DNA from: Flavobacteriales bacterium
GTDB taxonomy: Bacteria > Bacteroidota > Bacteroidia > Flavobacteriales_D > Sanyastnellaceae
NCBI GenBank assembly: GCA_947448135.1
Contig: CANFLZ010000003.1
Location: 24,503 to 88,502, forward strand
Length of the DNA: 64,000 nucleotides
Reading direction: 5' to 3'
Shown: positions 24,601 through 32,933 of the stretch, one piece after another
Layout: every line of letters begins with the position of its first letter
Numbering within the stretch: the first letter of the stretch is position 1
Made by a program: the position numbers and the translations under genes
Notes under the pieces: generated by a model
The model's input: the letters and a program-made list of their open reading frames with translations, nothing else
What the model was told of the DNA's origin: nothing
Database searches by the model: none

Positions 24601-24715
24601 CAATCGCATTCATCCGGATGCGAATAACAAGAAATTAATTCAGCAGAATATCCGCACCAACATGCACACCGAAGTTTACAAAGAAATATTGTTGCGCGAG
24701 AAGGAGAGCGAGTAA
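21677..24715 (+). CDS. Fused GH3 beta-N-acetylhexosaminidase-like and serine beta-lactamase-like protein
   Basis: A 1012-residue exported fusion. The signal peptide ends near VGAWGSSMAQ. A glycoside hydrolase family 3 domain (about 40-370) has the NagZ-type KHFPGHGDTNTDSHEDMP near 212-229 (catalytic His-Asp loop) and the nucleophile Asp near 299 in VTDALNMQG. A GH3 C-terminal-like region follows. The last ~390 residues are a class C beta-lactamase/DD-peptidase fold with SITK (near 685-688), YSD (near 796) and HTG (near 952). The pairing suggests peptidoglycan fragment cleavage in the periplasm, which is inference. The start is GTG 21677. Confidence 0.9.
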   Translation: MRKSILIFRLFVCSLVWVGAWGSSMAQPVFQQKPTPWADSLIETLSLDEQLGQLFMVPAWSDPKHQYFNQKEVENWITQYGVGGIIFFQGGPDNQLKRTIEFQKMSKVPLLIGMDAEWGLSMRLDSTILYPRQLTLGAVGNPKTIEEFAAESARQLRRMGVHFSFSPVVDINNNPKNPVISNRSFGEDREKVLVYSQAFMKGLQDNKILACAKHFPGHGDTNTDSHEDMPSLPFSRNRLDSLELYPYQPLIQSGLAGVMTGHLQVPILESNPKIPASLSENLVTVILQKELGFQGLIVTDALNMQGVAKNFKAGEMESLAIQAGNDILLFPSSIPKAIEAIKRAMEQGLINEEEIKIHCHKILQAKEWCGLFQEPLPSRSHLMEELHNEKALSINQKIINQSITLVQNERQSLEHWNDLSRRKALVLIGGDTTYTIVDAMQEYANVPVIYLPKDVDSTWNDTLNVLLALLNGYDDIAFAWVNTSSKAAKNFGVSPFLMEKISNWNADKNKLILLFANPYAMIATPDVVRNDAVIVGYQDDPLTERYVVEALFRARSFVGKLPVSVNTTWRSGEGLETEAHHRLGRNVLSSPESINWIKSRNIQNLPSKAYTENYFGESDISQKSLFHFQWEAVDSIANSGVTSGAYPGCRVLIVHRNEIIYDRAYGYLDKLGKEPVQMHSIYDLASITKLSASGLAMMKMMDDKNWNPAGVLGDDLSFPRKSPFSKLKWKDVLSHQAGLKSFIPFQSSIDSKHWSYRQPTPNGVQIADSLYTDTCLYSLIRNEIIHSTLTPNPHYEYSDLGYYFVQEFVQNTTKEPYNIWLNQQFYEPLHLRTMGYLPLNQHPISSIAPTENDTIFRHQLIRGYVHDPGASLMGGVAGHAGLFSDAYDLAVVMQMLMNEGQYAGKQWIKSSTVQYFNQRHLPGNRRGLILDKPTLDHVGGSPSSLASDASFGHTGFTGTMCWADPEHDLIFIFLSNRIHPDANNKKLIQQNIRTNMHTEVYKEILLREKESE

Positions 24716-24720
24716 TTTTG
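24692..24720 (+). promoter_or_regulatory. Promoter abutting the bshA start codon
   Basis: TTG at 24692-24694, an 18-base spacer, TAATTTTG at 24713-24720, four bases (CTGT), then the ATG at 24725. The TAA of the -7 box is the stop codon of the upstream gene. The spacing predicts a leaderless mRNA. Confidence 0.65.
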
Positions 24721-24724
24721 CTGT

Positions 24725-25852
24725 ATGGAAAAGCGCTTTTTGCGAATTGGAATTGTTGGATATCCCACCTTTGGTGGGAGCGGCGTTGTAGCAACCGAAC
24801 TGGGCATGGCCTTAGCCGAGCAAGGTCACGAAGTGCATTTTATCACATATTCTCAACCCGTTCGATTGAAGGGTATTAATAAGAATATTCGTTTCCATGA
24901 AGTCAATGTAAGTGATTATCCATTGTTTGTTTATCCTCCTTATGAGTTGGTTTTGGCCAGTAAAATGGTGGACGTTGTCAAGTATGAGAAATTGGATGTC
25001 TTGCATGTGCATTACGCCATTCCGCATGCTTCTGCTGCGTATATGGCCAAGAAGATTTTAGAGGATGAAGGGATTCGTATTCCTGTTGTTACAACATTAC
25101 ATGGTACGGACATTACTTTAGTGGGAAAGGACGATTCTTTTAAACCCGTCATTACGTTTGCTATCAATCATTCAGATGCGGTTACGGCGGTATCTGAGAG
25201 TTTGAAAAAAGATACATATCGTTTTTTTGACATCCATCAAAATATCGAGGTAGTACCCAACTTTATAGAACCGGCGGCCAATTGCGATCATTGGAGACAA
25301 TTGGCACGAAAGGAGTTTGTCACTTCCGATGAAAAGATGTTGGTGCATATATCAAATTTCCGACCCGTGAAGCGAATCATGGATGTTTTAGAAATTTTTA
25401 AAGCTGTGCAAGCTGAAGTTCCTTCTCGACTTGTGATGGTTGGTGATGGGCCAGAGCGGCATAAAGCAGAGCAGTGGACCCGAGAAAATGGATTGACTTC
25501 GCAAATTGATTTTGTAGGGAATGTCAAGGATCCTCAGGAGATATTGGCAGGAGCAGATTTGTTTGTACTACCATCTGAATCTGAGAGTTTTGGATTGTCC
25601 GCTTTGGAAGCGATGTCCATGGGAGTTCCAGTTATATCTTCCAATACAGGTGGGCTTCCCGAGGTGAATCAAGATGGTGTGTCTGGATACTTATGCGCGG
25701 TTGGCGATGTAGCAGAGATGGCAAGAAAGTCGAAGCTCATATTCGAAGATTGGAATCATTTTTCGTCAGGTGCAAGAAGCATCGCTTTGAAATTTGGGAT
25801 TGACCGTGTATTGAATCAATATTTAGCAATTTATTATCGTGTTGTCGTATGA
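24725..25852 (+). CDS. bshA: N-acetyl-alpha-D-glucosaminyl L-malate synthase
   Basis: It transfers N-acetylglucosamine from UDP-GlcNAc to L-malate, the first step of bacillithiol synthesis. The 375-residue GT4 enzyme has the diagnostic N terminus IGIVGYPTFGGSGVVATELG, then EVHFITYSQPVRL, VLHVHYAIPHA and VTTLHGTDITLVG. The nucleotide-sugar site is visible as LPSESESFGLSALEAMSMG, followed by SNTGGLPEV. Length and motifs match BshA closely. It overlaps the next membrane-protein gene by 4 bases. Bacillithiol genes are common in Bacteroidota. Confidence 0.94.
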   Translation: MEKRFLRIGIVGYPTFGGSGVVATELGMALAEQGHEVHFITYSQPVRLKGINKNIRFHEVNVSDYPLFVYPPYELVLASKMVDVVKYEKLDVLHVHYAIPHASAAYMAKKILEDEGIRIPVVTTLHGTDITLVGKDDSFKPVITFAINHSDAVTAVSESLKKDTYRFFDIHQNIEVVPNFIEPAANCDHWRQLARKEFVTSDEKMLVHISNFRPVKRIMDVLEIFKAVQAEVPSRLVMVGDGPERHKAEQWTRENGLTSQIDFVGNVKDPQEILAGADLFVLPSESESFGLSALEAMSMGVPVISSNTGGLPEVNQDGVSGYLCAVGDVAEMARKSKLIFEDWNHFSSGARSIALKFGIDRVLNQYLAIYYRVVV

Positions 25853-26421
25853 AACAACAAATGAGATCACAAAAAATTTCGGAGCGAATTTTTGTAGAAA
25901 AGCCCAATCCTCAGGAAGTCTACATCGAGATTGATCAGAAAATTCCAAGATGGCAAGAGTCCATGCTTTTGGTTTGGCTAATGGCATGGACATTCTGCGG
26001 GGGGGTATTTGTTTATTACGCCTTTCAAGCAGGACCTTGGTCGGATCGTATTTTCTTCATCATTAGTTCTTCTGCGTGGGCCTATTTTTTTGTGCGTATT
26101 GCCAAGGTTTTTCTTTGGAGAAAAATAGGAAAGGAGAAGATTTGGATTCGAACCGGAGAGATGGAAATTCAAAATTCCATTGGTAAATGGGGAAAAAAGG
26201 AGAAGTTCAAATTGGCGAATGTGCAGAAGTTGGGAATGATCAAGCAAGATCCAGGAAATTTCTTTGTGTTTTTAGACAACAGTTTTTGGATCATCGGAGG
26301 TGATAAAATTGGTTTTATCCATGGGTCAACTCCACACAGAATTGGAAAACAATTATCGGTTCGTGAATCGGATTTGCTATTAAAAGTGGTGGATTCAGCC
26401 GTGAAGGCTTTTTCAAAGTAG
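25849..26421 (+). CDS. Two-helix membrane protein of unknown function
   Basis: A 190-residue protein with a cytoplasmic N terminus, two transmembrane helices at about 40-60 and 68-88, and a C-terminal domain of about 95 residues with a beta-rich, PH-like appearance (WIRTGEMEIQNSIGKWG, then FWIIGGDKIGFIHG). I do not recognise a named family. It starts inside the end of bshA (4-base overlap), so it is translated with it; whether it has anything to do with bacillithiol is unknown. Its end overlaps the converging aroQ gene by 9 bases. Confidence 0.78.
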   Translation: MKQQMRSQKISERIFVEKPNPQEVYIEIDQKIPRWQESMLLVWLMAWTFCGGVFVYYAFQAGPWSDRIFFIISSSAWAYFFVRIAKVFLWRKIGKEKIWIRTGEMEIQNSIGKWGKKEKFKLANVQKLGMIKQDPGNFFVFLDNSFWIIGGDKIGFIHGSTPHRIGKQLSVRESDLLLKVVDSAVKAFSK

Positions 26422-26835
26422 TTGCAATATTCCTTGCACAGCGAGGATATAACCCTTTTCTTTCAGGCCGGCGATAACGCCATTGCAAACACTTCCTGTG
26501 ATGCTGTGTTGGCGAAACTCTTCACGCGCGTGGATATTGGATAGATGAACTTCTATTTTGGGAGCGGTGAGTATTTCCAAAGCATCTCGAATGGCAACGC
26601 TGGTGTGAGAATATCCGCCAGGGTTGATGATGATGGGTCTCAACTCACGAATACAATTCTGAATTTCATTGATGATTTCACCTTCAACATTGCTATGAAA
26701 AAAATGAAATTCCAAGGTAGGAAAATGATTTTGCAGCAATGATTCGATATCGCTCAATTGCAGATTTCCGTAATACTCAGAAGGGCGTTGTCCAAGAAGA
26801 TTCAGATTGGGGCCGTGAATGACAGAAATTCTCAT
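26413..26835 (-). CDS. aroQ: 3-dehydroquinate dehydratase, type II
   Basis: It dehydrates 3-dehydroquinate to 3-dehydroshikimate, the third shikimate-pathway step. The 140-residue product has the type II signatures ISVIHGPNLNLLGQRPSEYYG (with the catalytic Tyr), FFHSNVEGEIINEI, IINPGGYSHTSVAIRDAL and VHLSNIHAREEFRQHS with the catalytic His. It overlaps the stop codon of the upstream repeat-protein gene by 1 base, suggesting one transcript. Confidence 0.97.
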   Translation of the reverse strand: MRISVIHGPNLNLLGQRPSEYYGNLQLSDIESLLQNHFPTLEFHFFHSNVEGEIINEIQNCIRELRPIIINPGGYSHTSVAIRDALEILTAPKIEVHLSNIHAREEFRQHSITGSVCNGVIAGLKEKGYILAVQGILQLL

Positions 26836-29606
26836 TACTTGGTCATCAAATTGGTTGTTTCATCTTTCCAAGTTTGCTCGGTGATGCTGATACCATTTTT
26901 GAAATAATAAGCACCAGATGTAGAAACAATTTTGCGATAAACGTAAGTTTTGCCTTTTGCTCTTACGGTACGTTCCAAAACTTTTTTGTTGCCCATGTCG
27001 TAAGAACGCTCAGTGATTGCATCATCTTCTTGTTGGATGTTGGCGATAATTTCTGTACGGGTTGGTTGAGGCTCTACAATGGCATTTTCGAAGAGTTGTT
27101 CACGTCTATCGAAGCCACGACCTTCAGCCTCGTTCTTTCTGGCGAGCAATGTCTTGTCCGTGTTGTACTTTACTTCGTTCAATGCCATTAAATTCTCGTC
27201 TCGACGATCTTTTTTATCCTCACTCCAATGTGACAAATCTTCCTTTTGACTTTCAGTAGAAGAGGTATTCATTTCACGTTTGGAATTGGAAGCACTCAAC
27301 CAATATTGTTCGTTGCTATTGTATTCACCTGTTTTTTCTAAGAAGGCTTCTGTATTTCTTTTTTGCAATTCTGCACCGAAAGTTTGGGTATTGGCGCCCA
27401 TTTGTTTTTGCATTTCAAAAGTTCGCAGATTGCCCGAAATTCTATTTTGAGCGCGGTCGTTGTACGTTTGATCCTCAAATTTCATATTGTCTTTGAGCGT
27501 GCTGATTTGATTGATATTGGAACGTCGGTTTCCATCATTCTTGCTCAAGGCAGACATCATTTTCTTGTAATTCTCTGTTGTCTCAATCCTTGTTTCTCGC
27601 TTTTGTTGAGCGCTGATCAATAATTTACGATCCGCGTCGTTGTAGGCCGCGATTTGTTGCGTTGTGCTGTCAACACGACGCATGTGCCAACTGTTGCCCT
27701 CAGATTCTAGGGTATTGAGATATTCTACTTTGTTGGTGAGCTCTTCAACTTTTGACTCGAGACGAAGTTTGTTTTTCTTACTGAAATAGGTGTCGTAATT
27801 TAAAAACTCGCGTTTCTCTTGTTCAATGCTATCTGCACGCAAGGCAGCACGCTGTTTGCGGGCTTCACGATAAAAGGCATCCAAAGCGTCTTCGGCGGCA
27901 GATCCGCGAATATTGCCGCCTCCTGAATTTTGAACTGGGTTGGCCAATGCCTCGTCAAGTTTGCGTTTTTTCTCTTTCTCTTCTTCCTCTCGTCGTCTTC
28001 TCTCAGCAAGGGCGTCTTCTTCTTGTTTTGCTAGAGCAGCTTTCATGTCGGCCTCTTGCTTCAAACGATCGGCCTCTTTCATTTGACGAGCCAATTCTGC
28101 GGCATCCATTTGACTCTTCAGTTGAGCAATGAGGTTGTCAATTTCAGCGATTTTGGCTTTTGGATAACCTTCTGCTGGGAGAATACTTTGGGCTTGATTG
28201 AAGAAGTCTTTGGATTGGGTCAACTTGGCCAAATCTTTACCATTGGCACTTTTGAACATTTCATCCGCCATTTTCACCAAGTTGTCATATTCCTTTTTCT
28301 TCTTGGCTTTTTCAGCATCTTCCTTGTCCTTCATTTCCTTGGCAACAACAGCATCCTCTTGCTCTTTCATCAAACGATGAATTTCATCAATTTTAATCTG
28401 TGGTTGCTCCTCTTCAGGCTTCAATGATTTGGCTTCTTCAAAATTTCCGAGGGCACCCGAGTAGTCTTTTTTGTCAATGGCTTTTTGACCCAATGACATC
28501 AACTCTGTATATTTTTTGTTCTTCCGATTTTGAGCATCCGCATCATTCTTCATCTTATCCATCATCTCTTTTGCTTTCGCAATTTGCTCTTTGGGATAAG
28601 ATTCTTTGGCGAGGATATTACTGGCTTGCTTGTATTTGGCGATGGCTTCTTCGTATTTCTCCGCAGCGAAGAATTTGTCTGCATCACGGATCAAACTATC
28701 GTACTCGCTGAAGGTTGCATTTTCCTTCATTCTTCTTTCTAACTCGGCCAATTTCTCTATGGGTTCCTTTAATTTCGGACGCATATTCTTGGCTTCGTTG
28801 AATTTGGCTCTGGCGATATCCCATTGTCGGTTGTTCATCGCTTCGTCTCCCTCAATCATTAACAAACCATAACGGGCTTCTTCTTTTTTGGCCGCTTCAT
28901 CACCATTCATCAATTCACGAACTTTCGCGATCTTTTGTTTGGGCAATTCATGTTGTGGGAACATGGCTTGTGCTTGTTCATATTTGGCGATAGCAGCATT
29001 GTAATCTTTAACAATGACTTTTTCATCTCCTTGTTGAATGATTTTTTCAAACTCTTTGAATTTGGCTTGATCCGCTTTGTTGGCTGTCGCAACGCGTTTC
29101 AATTCATTGTCAATTTTCTCCCTTTGCTTGCGGATATAATCCTCATCCCAACCGATGTTGTCGGTCTCACTCATGTAAACCGCTTTGGCGGCGGGTTCTT
29201 TCATGATGTCCATGTTGAATCCAATTGGAGCTTTGAAAAGAGAAACTTCCATGTCGAATTCGTAGCCACCTCGTTGTTCTTCTTTTGGAACGTTGCGTGT
29301 GTCCAAGCGAGCAACTTTGGGGGCGTACAAGTCTTTAGCAAACTTCACATCGTATGTGTGTCCCAATTGAAGTTCTTTTTTGATTTTACCATTTTCAGGA
29401 ACAGAAATGGTTTCAAAGATTCCTCCGTTTTTATAAATGGTGATGACAGATCCTCCCAATTTGCCCCCGCTATCTTCGTCTTTCACAATGATATTCAATG
29501 TGATGGTGGTGTTTTGGGCAAAAGTCTGCGACGCAATGAGCAAGATGCTCAAGACGAGCACTTGTCGCAAAAAGGAATAGAAATATGGAGCCCCAATTCT
29601 CTTCAT
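26835..29606 (-). CDS. Large exported repeat protein with TPR-like and coiled-coil segments
   Basis: A 923-residue exported protein. The signal peptide ends near IASQTFAQ. Residues about 30-115 form a beta domain (ITLNIIVKDEDSGGKLGG). From about 165 to 500 there are at least five repeats of roughly 60 residues, each built like YEEAIAKYKQASNI, then PKEQIAKAKEMM, which resemble tetratricopeptide repeats. Then come a charged coiled coil rich in Glu, Lys and Arg (RRREEEEKEKKRKLDEAL), a polar region and a C-terminal basic YVYRKIVSTSGAYYFKNG segment. Likely a periplasmic scaffold; partners unknown. The coiled coil is unusually low in complexity. Confidence 0.82.
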   Translation of the reverse strand: MKRIGAPYFYSFLRQVLVLSILLIASQTFAQNTTITLNIIVKDEDSGGKLGGSVITIYKNGGIFETISVPENGKIKKELQLGHTYDVKFAKDLYAPKVARLDTRNVPKEEQRGGYEFDMEVSLFKAPIGFNMDIMKEPAAKAVYMSETDNIGWDEDYIRKQREKIDNELKRVATANKADQAKFKEFEKIIQQGDEKVIVKDYNAAIAKYEQAQAMFPQHELPKQKIAKVRELMNGDEAAKKEEARYGLLMIEGDEAMNNRQWDIARAKFNEAKNMRPKLKEPIEKLAELERRMKENATFSEYDSLIRDADKFFAAEKYEEAIAKYKQASNILAKESYPKEQIAKAKEMMDKMKNDADAQNRKNKKYTELMSLGQKAIDKKDYSGALGNFEEAKSLKPEEEQPQIKIDEIHRLMKEQEDAVVAKEMKDKEDAEKAKKKKEYDNLVKMADEMFKSANGKDLAKLTQSKDFFNQAQSILPAEGYPKAKIAEIDNLIAQLKSQMDAAELARQMKEADRLKQEADMKAALAKQEEDALAERRRREEEEKEKKRKLDEALANPVQNSGGGNIRGSAAEDALDAFYREARKQRAALRADSIEQEKREFLNYDTYFSKKNKLRLESKVEELTNKVEYLNTLESEGNSWHMRRVDSTTQQIAAYNDADRKLLISAQQKRETRIETTENYKKMMSALSKNDGNRRSNINQISTLKDNMKFEDQTYNDRAQNRISGNLRTFEMQKQMGANTQTFGAELQKRNTEAFLEKTGEYNSNEQYWLSASNSKREMNTSSTESQKEDLSHWSEDKKDRRDENLMALNEVKYNTDKTLLARKNEAEGRGFDRREQLFENAIVEPQPTRTEIIANIQQEDDAITERSYDMGNKKVLERTVRAKGKTYVYRKIVSTSGAYYFKNGISITEQTWKDETTNLMTK

Positions 29607-29639
29607 GAATACATTCGCATGATTTCTTAACGTAAATAT

Positions 29640-30743
29640 ATGAATTTTAGTTACTGGGAGTTTGATTTTTACTTAAAAAATATTGATTTTGCTGTGATTG
29701 GTGGTGGGATTGTGGGCATGAGTTCAGCTTATCATCTTCGTCAGAAATTTCCCTCGGCTCGAATTGTGGTATTTGAACGGGATTTTTTTTCGGCGGGAGC
29801 AAGCTCACGAAATGCGGGATTTGCTTGCTTTGGTAGCCCTTCGGAGATACTTGCTGATGTCGAGCAAAATGGATGGGATTCGGTTTTGAAAACTGTTCAG
29901 AATCGTTATCAAGGTTTGAAAGCGCTGCAATCCATCATTCCCATGGCTCAGATGGATGGGATGCAAAATGGCGGTTGGGAGATATTTGAATCTTCTGAAA
30001 GTGAGCAATTCGAAGCGGTGGCGAATCAATTGGAATTTTTAAATCAGCAAGTGAAATGCGTGCTAGGTTTCTCTCCGTACCATGTCGGTACGTTGGAAAA
30101 CGGATTACAAAATATTTCGGGAGCAATTGCAATTGACCAGGAAGGGATGATACATCCTGGGAAGATGTTGGGGCAATGGTTGCAGATCAATCGATCTGCT
30201 GGAGTGGAAGTGTTGTATGGTTTGAACATAGAGCAAGTAGATGTTGAATCAGGTTCCTTTCAAATTCGAGGACGCTGGTTTCATCCCAACAAGCTGGTGA
30301 TTTGCACCAATGGATTGACGCCCAATTTGGTGAGTGGATTGGATGTGATTCCTGCTCGCAATCAAGTTTTGGTGACGGAAGAAGTGTTGAATGAGCCATG
30401 GGATCAGACGTTTCATTTACGCGAGGGATATGTTTATTTCAGAAGCATCGGTAAGCGAGTGTTGATAGGCGGAGGTAGAGATTTATTTCGTGATCAAGAA
30501 TCAACATTGGAATTGGAAGAGACGGATAATGTTTACCAATATTTGAAGAATACATTGGAAAAATTCTTGGGCAAGGAAGTGAATATTGAACACCATTGGA
30601 GCGGCATCATGGGTATGGGAAAATCAAAAGGGCCGATTGTGCAACCACTTTCTGAGAAAACTTATGTGGCAGTAAGAATGGGTGGTATGGGCGTGGCTAT
30701 TGGGACTTGGGTTGGACAAGAGCTCGCCAACATGGTGGAATAA
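29640..30743 (+). CDS. FAD-dependent oxidoreductase, DAO family
   Basis: A 367-residue flavoenzyme. The N-terminal FAD-binding fold reads FAVIGGGIVGMSSAYHLR, followed by VVFERDFFSAGASSRNAGF, typical of D-amino-acid-oxidase/glycine-oxidase relatives. A central IAIDQEGMIHPGKML and the C-terminal WSGIMGMGKSKGPIVQPL support the family. The substrate is not determined by what I can see. It has no partner genes: it is divergent from the repeat-protein gene and converges on mdh. Confidence 0.9.
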   Translation: MNFSYWEFDFYLKNIDFAVIGGGIVGMSSAYHLRQKFPSARIVVFERDFFSAGASSRNAGFACFGSPSEILADVEQNGWDSVLKTVQNRYQGLKALQSIIPMAQMDGMQNGGWEIFESSESEQFEAVANQLEFLNQQVKCVLGFSPYHVGTLENGLQNISGAIAIDQEGMIHPGKMLGQWLQINRSAGVEVLYGLNIEQVDVESGSFQIRGRWFHPNKLVICTNGLTPNLVSGLDVIPARNQVLVTEEVLNEPWDQTFHLREGYVYFRSIGKRVLIGGGRDLFRDQESTLELEETDNVYQYLKNTLEKFLGKEVNIEHHWSGIMGMGKSKGPIVQPLSEKTYVAVRMGGMGVAIGTWVGQELANMVE

Positions 30744-30747
30744 AAAA

Positions 30748-30802
30748 GGGCGAATAATTATTCGCCCTAATTGAGAAAAGGGAAATTAATTATTCGCCCT
30801 AA
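30748..30802. terminator. Bidirectional terminator with a duplicated half
   Basis: GGGCGAATAATTATTCGCCC (30748-30767) is a perfect 20-base palindrome preceded by an A-tract. Its right half plus flank (AATTATTCGCCCTAA) recurs about 30 bases later, near 30788-30802, with the following bases also similar. It lies between the converging oxidoreductase and mdh genes. Confidence 0.8.
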
Positions 30803-30822
30803 GTCAGAAAATGGATAAAAGA

Positions 30823-31761
30823 TTAAGCGTTGGCATTCATGCGATCCAAAACGCTCATCACGTCTTTTACCGCAACAGCAGATGCATCCAACAATGCTTT
30901 TTCTTCTTCGTTTAATTTAAGCTCGATGATTTTTTCTACACCGTTCTTGCCTAAAACAACAGGAACACCCAAGTAGATATCTTTCAAACCATATTCGCCT
31001 TGTAACCAAACACAACATGGGAAAATGCGTTTTTGGTCGCGAACAATAGCTTCCACCATTTGAGCGGCAGCAGCACCTGGAGCATACCAAGCTGAAGTTC
31101 CCAATAGGTTGACGATTTCACCGCCTCCTACTTTGGTGCGCTCAACGATAGCATCCAATTTGTCTTTTTCAATCAACTCAGTAACTGGAATTCCACCGAC
31201 TGTGGTGTAACGAGGAAGAGGAACCATGGTATCGCCATGTCCACCCATCAATACGGCTTGGATATCTTTTGGAGAGCAATTCAATGCTTCAGCCAAAAAT
31301 GCACGGTAGCGAGCAGTATCCAAAATACCCGCCATACCAAATACGCGGTTGCTTGGAACTTTTGCTGCTAAATATGCGCAGTAAGTCATTACATCCAGAG
31401 GATTAGAAACAATCACAATGATTGCGTTTGGACTGTGTTGGATAATGTTTTCCGTTACCGATTTTACGATACCAGCATTGGTAGCGATCAAATCGTCACG
31501 GCTCATTCCAGGTTTGCGAGGCAAACCAGAGGTAATCACAACAACATCTGAATTGGCAGTTTTGCTGTAGTCTCCGGTAGACCCTACAGTGCGACTGTCG
31601 TACAAGTTGATGGGCGCTGTTTGCCAGATATCCAAAGCTTTTCCTTCAGCAAATCCTGGCTTGATGTCCACCAATACAATTTCGTTGGCAATCTCGCGGT
31701 GTGCGAGTACATCAGCGCAAGTAGCTCCAACATTTCCTGCGCCTACAACTGTAACTTTCAT
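30823..31761 (-). CDS. mdh: Malate dehydrogenase, NAD-dependent
   Basis: It interconverts malate and oxaloacetate in the TCA cycle. The 312-residue product has the NAD fold GAGNVGATCADVLAHRE, the substrate loop RKPGMSRDDL, whose first Arg marks malate rather than lactate dehydrogenases, VSNPLDVMTYCA, and the catalytic His in GGHGDTMVPLPRY. Length fits the LDH-like MDH group found in Bacteroidota. It is a single gene, leftward, with hairpins beyond its end. Confidence 0.96.
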   Translation of the reverse strand: MKVTVVGAGNVGATCADVLAHREIANEIVLVDIKPGFAEGKALDIWQTAPINLYDSRTVGSTGDYSKTANSDVVVITSGLPRKPGMSRDDLIATNAGIVKSVTENIIQHSPNAIIVIVSNPLDVMTYCAYLAAKVPSNRVFGMAGILDTARYRAFLAEALNCSPKDIQAVLMGGHGDTMVPLPRYTTVGGIPVTELIEKDKLDAIVERTKVGGGEIVNLLGTSAWYAPGAAAAQMVEAIVRDQKRIFPCCVWLQGEYGLKDIYLGVPVVLGKNGVEKIIELKLNEEEKALLDASAVAVKDVMSVLDRMNANA

Positions 31762-31850
31762 GGTTTTAATTTTTCAAGTGAAATTTTCGATGACAATATT
31801 ACGTTAAGGAGCCATATTTGCAGGTAACATTCATCATAAATTTTAGCGAT

Positions 31851-32933
31851 ATGTTGATATTTCGAATTCGTCTCTTTTTGTTGTTCGTCCTTTTAACAAA
31901 TGCGACGATGTCTTTTGCACAGCCCAATGGTGTTCCTGCGGGAACACCCGGCAAGGATTTTAATGCTTTGGATGCCAAAGGCAAGCGCGATGGCGTTTGG
32001 ATTCGACAATACAAGAACAAGCCGTCTCAGCTTTATTACAGTGGTCAGTACGAGCATGGCAAACCGGTGGGCAAATGGAATTTTTATGATCAAGAGGGTC
32101 ACTTGATGTCCGAAGTAAATCACATAGCGGATTCGACAATCAACGATGTCAAGATGTTTTATATCGATGGAGCATTGATGGCTGAGGGTCGATATCTCGG
32201 AAGAATGGTGAATGACAAATGGAGAAGGGACAAAGATGGTCTTTGGAAATTTTACTTTGCCAATGGCAAATTGTCTACAGAAGAGACGTATGTCGGTGGT
32301 CAGAAAAATGGAACGGTGAATCTTTATTTGGAATCAGGTGTTTTGGTCAGTATTTCCAATTATAAAAATGGATTGTTGGATGGGCCATTTGAACAGCGAA
32401 ATGCTGCAGGTAAAAAAATTCTGGAGTGTAACTATGTCAATGGACTCAAGCATGGACCCTCCAAGTCTTATTACGAGGACGGTAAAATTCAAATGAAAGG
32501 CAATTATTTTGAAGGGGAGTGTGATAAAATTTGGGAATCTTTTTTACCCAATGGTCGTCAAGAAATGGTTGTACATTACAACAAGGGAAAAGTAGTCAAG
32601 CAGTCTTTTATCAATAAGGACATTGAAGAGTTCTATGAAAGCGGCATTCCCAAGAGAACGTGCAGCTACGTCAATGGGAAATTGGAAGGTCCATTCAGTG
32701 AGTACTATGATATAGGAAAGTTTGAGAAGATTCCATCTTCTCAAGAGGATCAGAAAATAGGAATCATGCACAAGGAGAAATTAACGGGTACTGTGATCAA
32801 AGTTGAAGGAGACTATTTGAACAATGTGTACGAAGGGAAAATTATTTTTAGGAAGGATACAGGCGAAATAGAACATGAAGAGGTTTGGGAAAATGGAAAA
32901 ATGATCAGCACTACAGCCAAGCCCCAACCATGA
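31851..32933 (+). CDS. Exported MORN/YwqK-type repeat protein
   Basis: A 360-residue exported protein. From ATG 31851 the signal peptide is LIFRIRLFLLFVLLTNATMSFA. The mature part has about ten short repeats of the form YYxxGQYExGKPVGKWxFYD, such as KFYFANGKLSTEETY and LYLESGVLVSISNYKNG, which match MORN-like/YwqK antitoxin-type beta-hairpin repeats. In Bacteroidota these are common in exported proteins of unknown role. An earlier TTG at 31818 lies in a promoter-like CATATTTG box, so 31851 is preferred. It overlaps the subtilase gene by 4 bases. Confidence 0.85.
   Translation: MLIFRIRLFLLFVLLTNATMSFAQPNGVPAGTPGKDFNALDAKGKRDGVWIRQYKNKPSQLYYSGQYEHGKPVGKWNFYDQEGHLMSEVNHIADSTINDVKMFYIDGALMAEGRYLGRMVNDKWRRDKDGLWKFYFANGKLSTEETYVGGQKNGTVNLYLESGVLVSISNYKNGLLDGPFEQRNAAGKKILECNYVNGLKHGPSKSYYEDGKIQMKGNYFEGECDKIWESFLPNGRQEMVVHYNKGKVVKQSFINKDIEEFYESGIPKRTCSYVNGKLEGPFSEYYDIGKFEKIPSSQEDQKIGIMHKEKLTGTVIKVEGDYLNNVYEGKIIFRKDTGEIEHEEVWENGKMISTTAKPQP

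Noticed and set aside
31851..32933. A toxin-antitoxin pair based on the YwqK antitoxin name
   Set aside because: The protein is exported and has MORN-like repeats; the next gene is a secreted protease, not a toxin.
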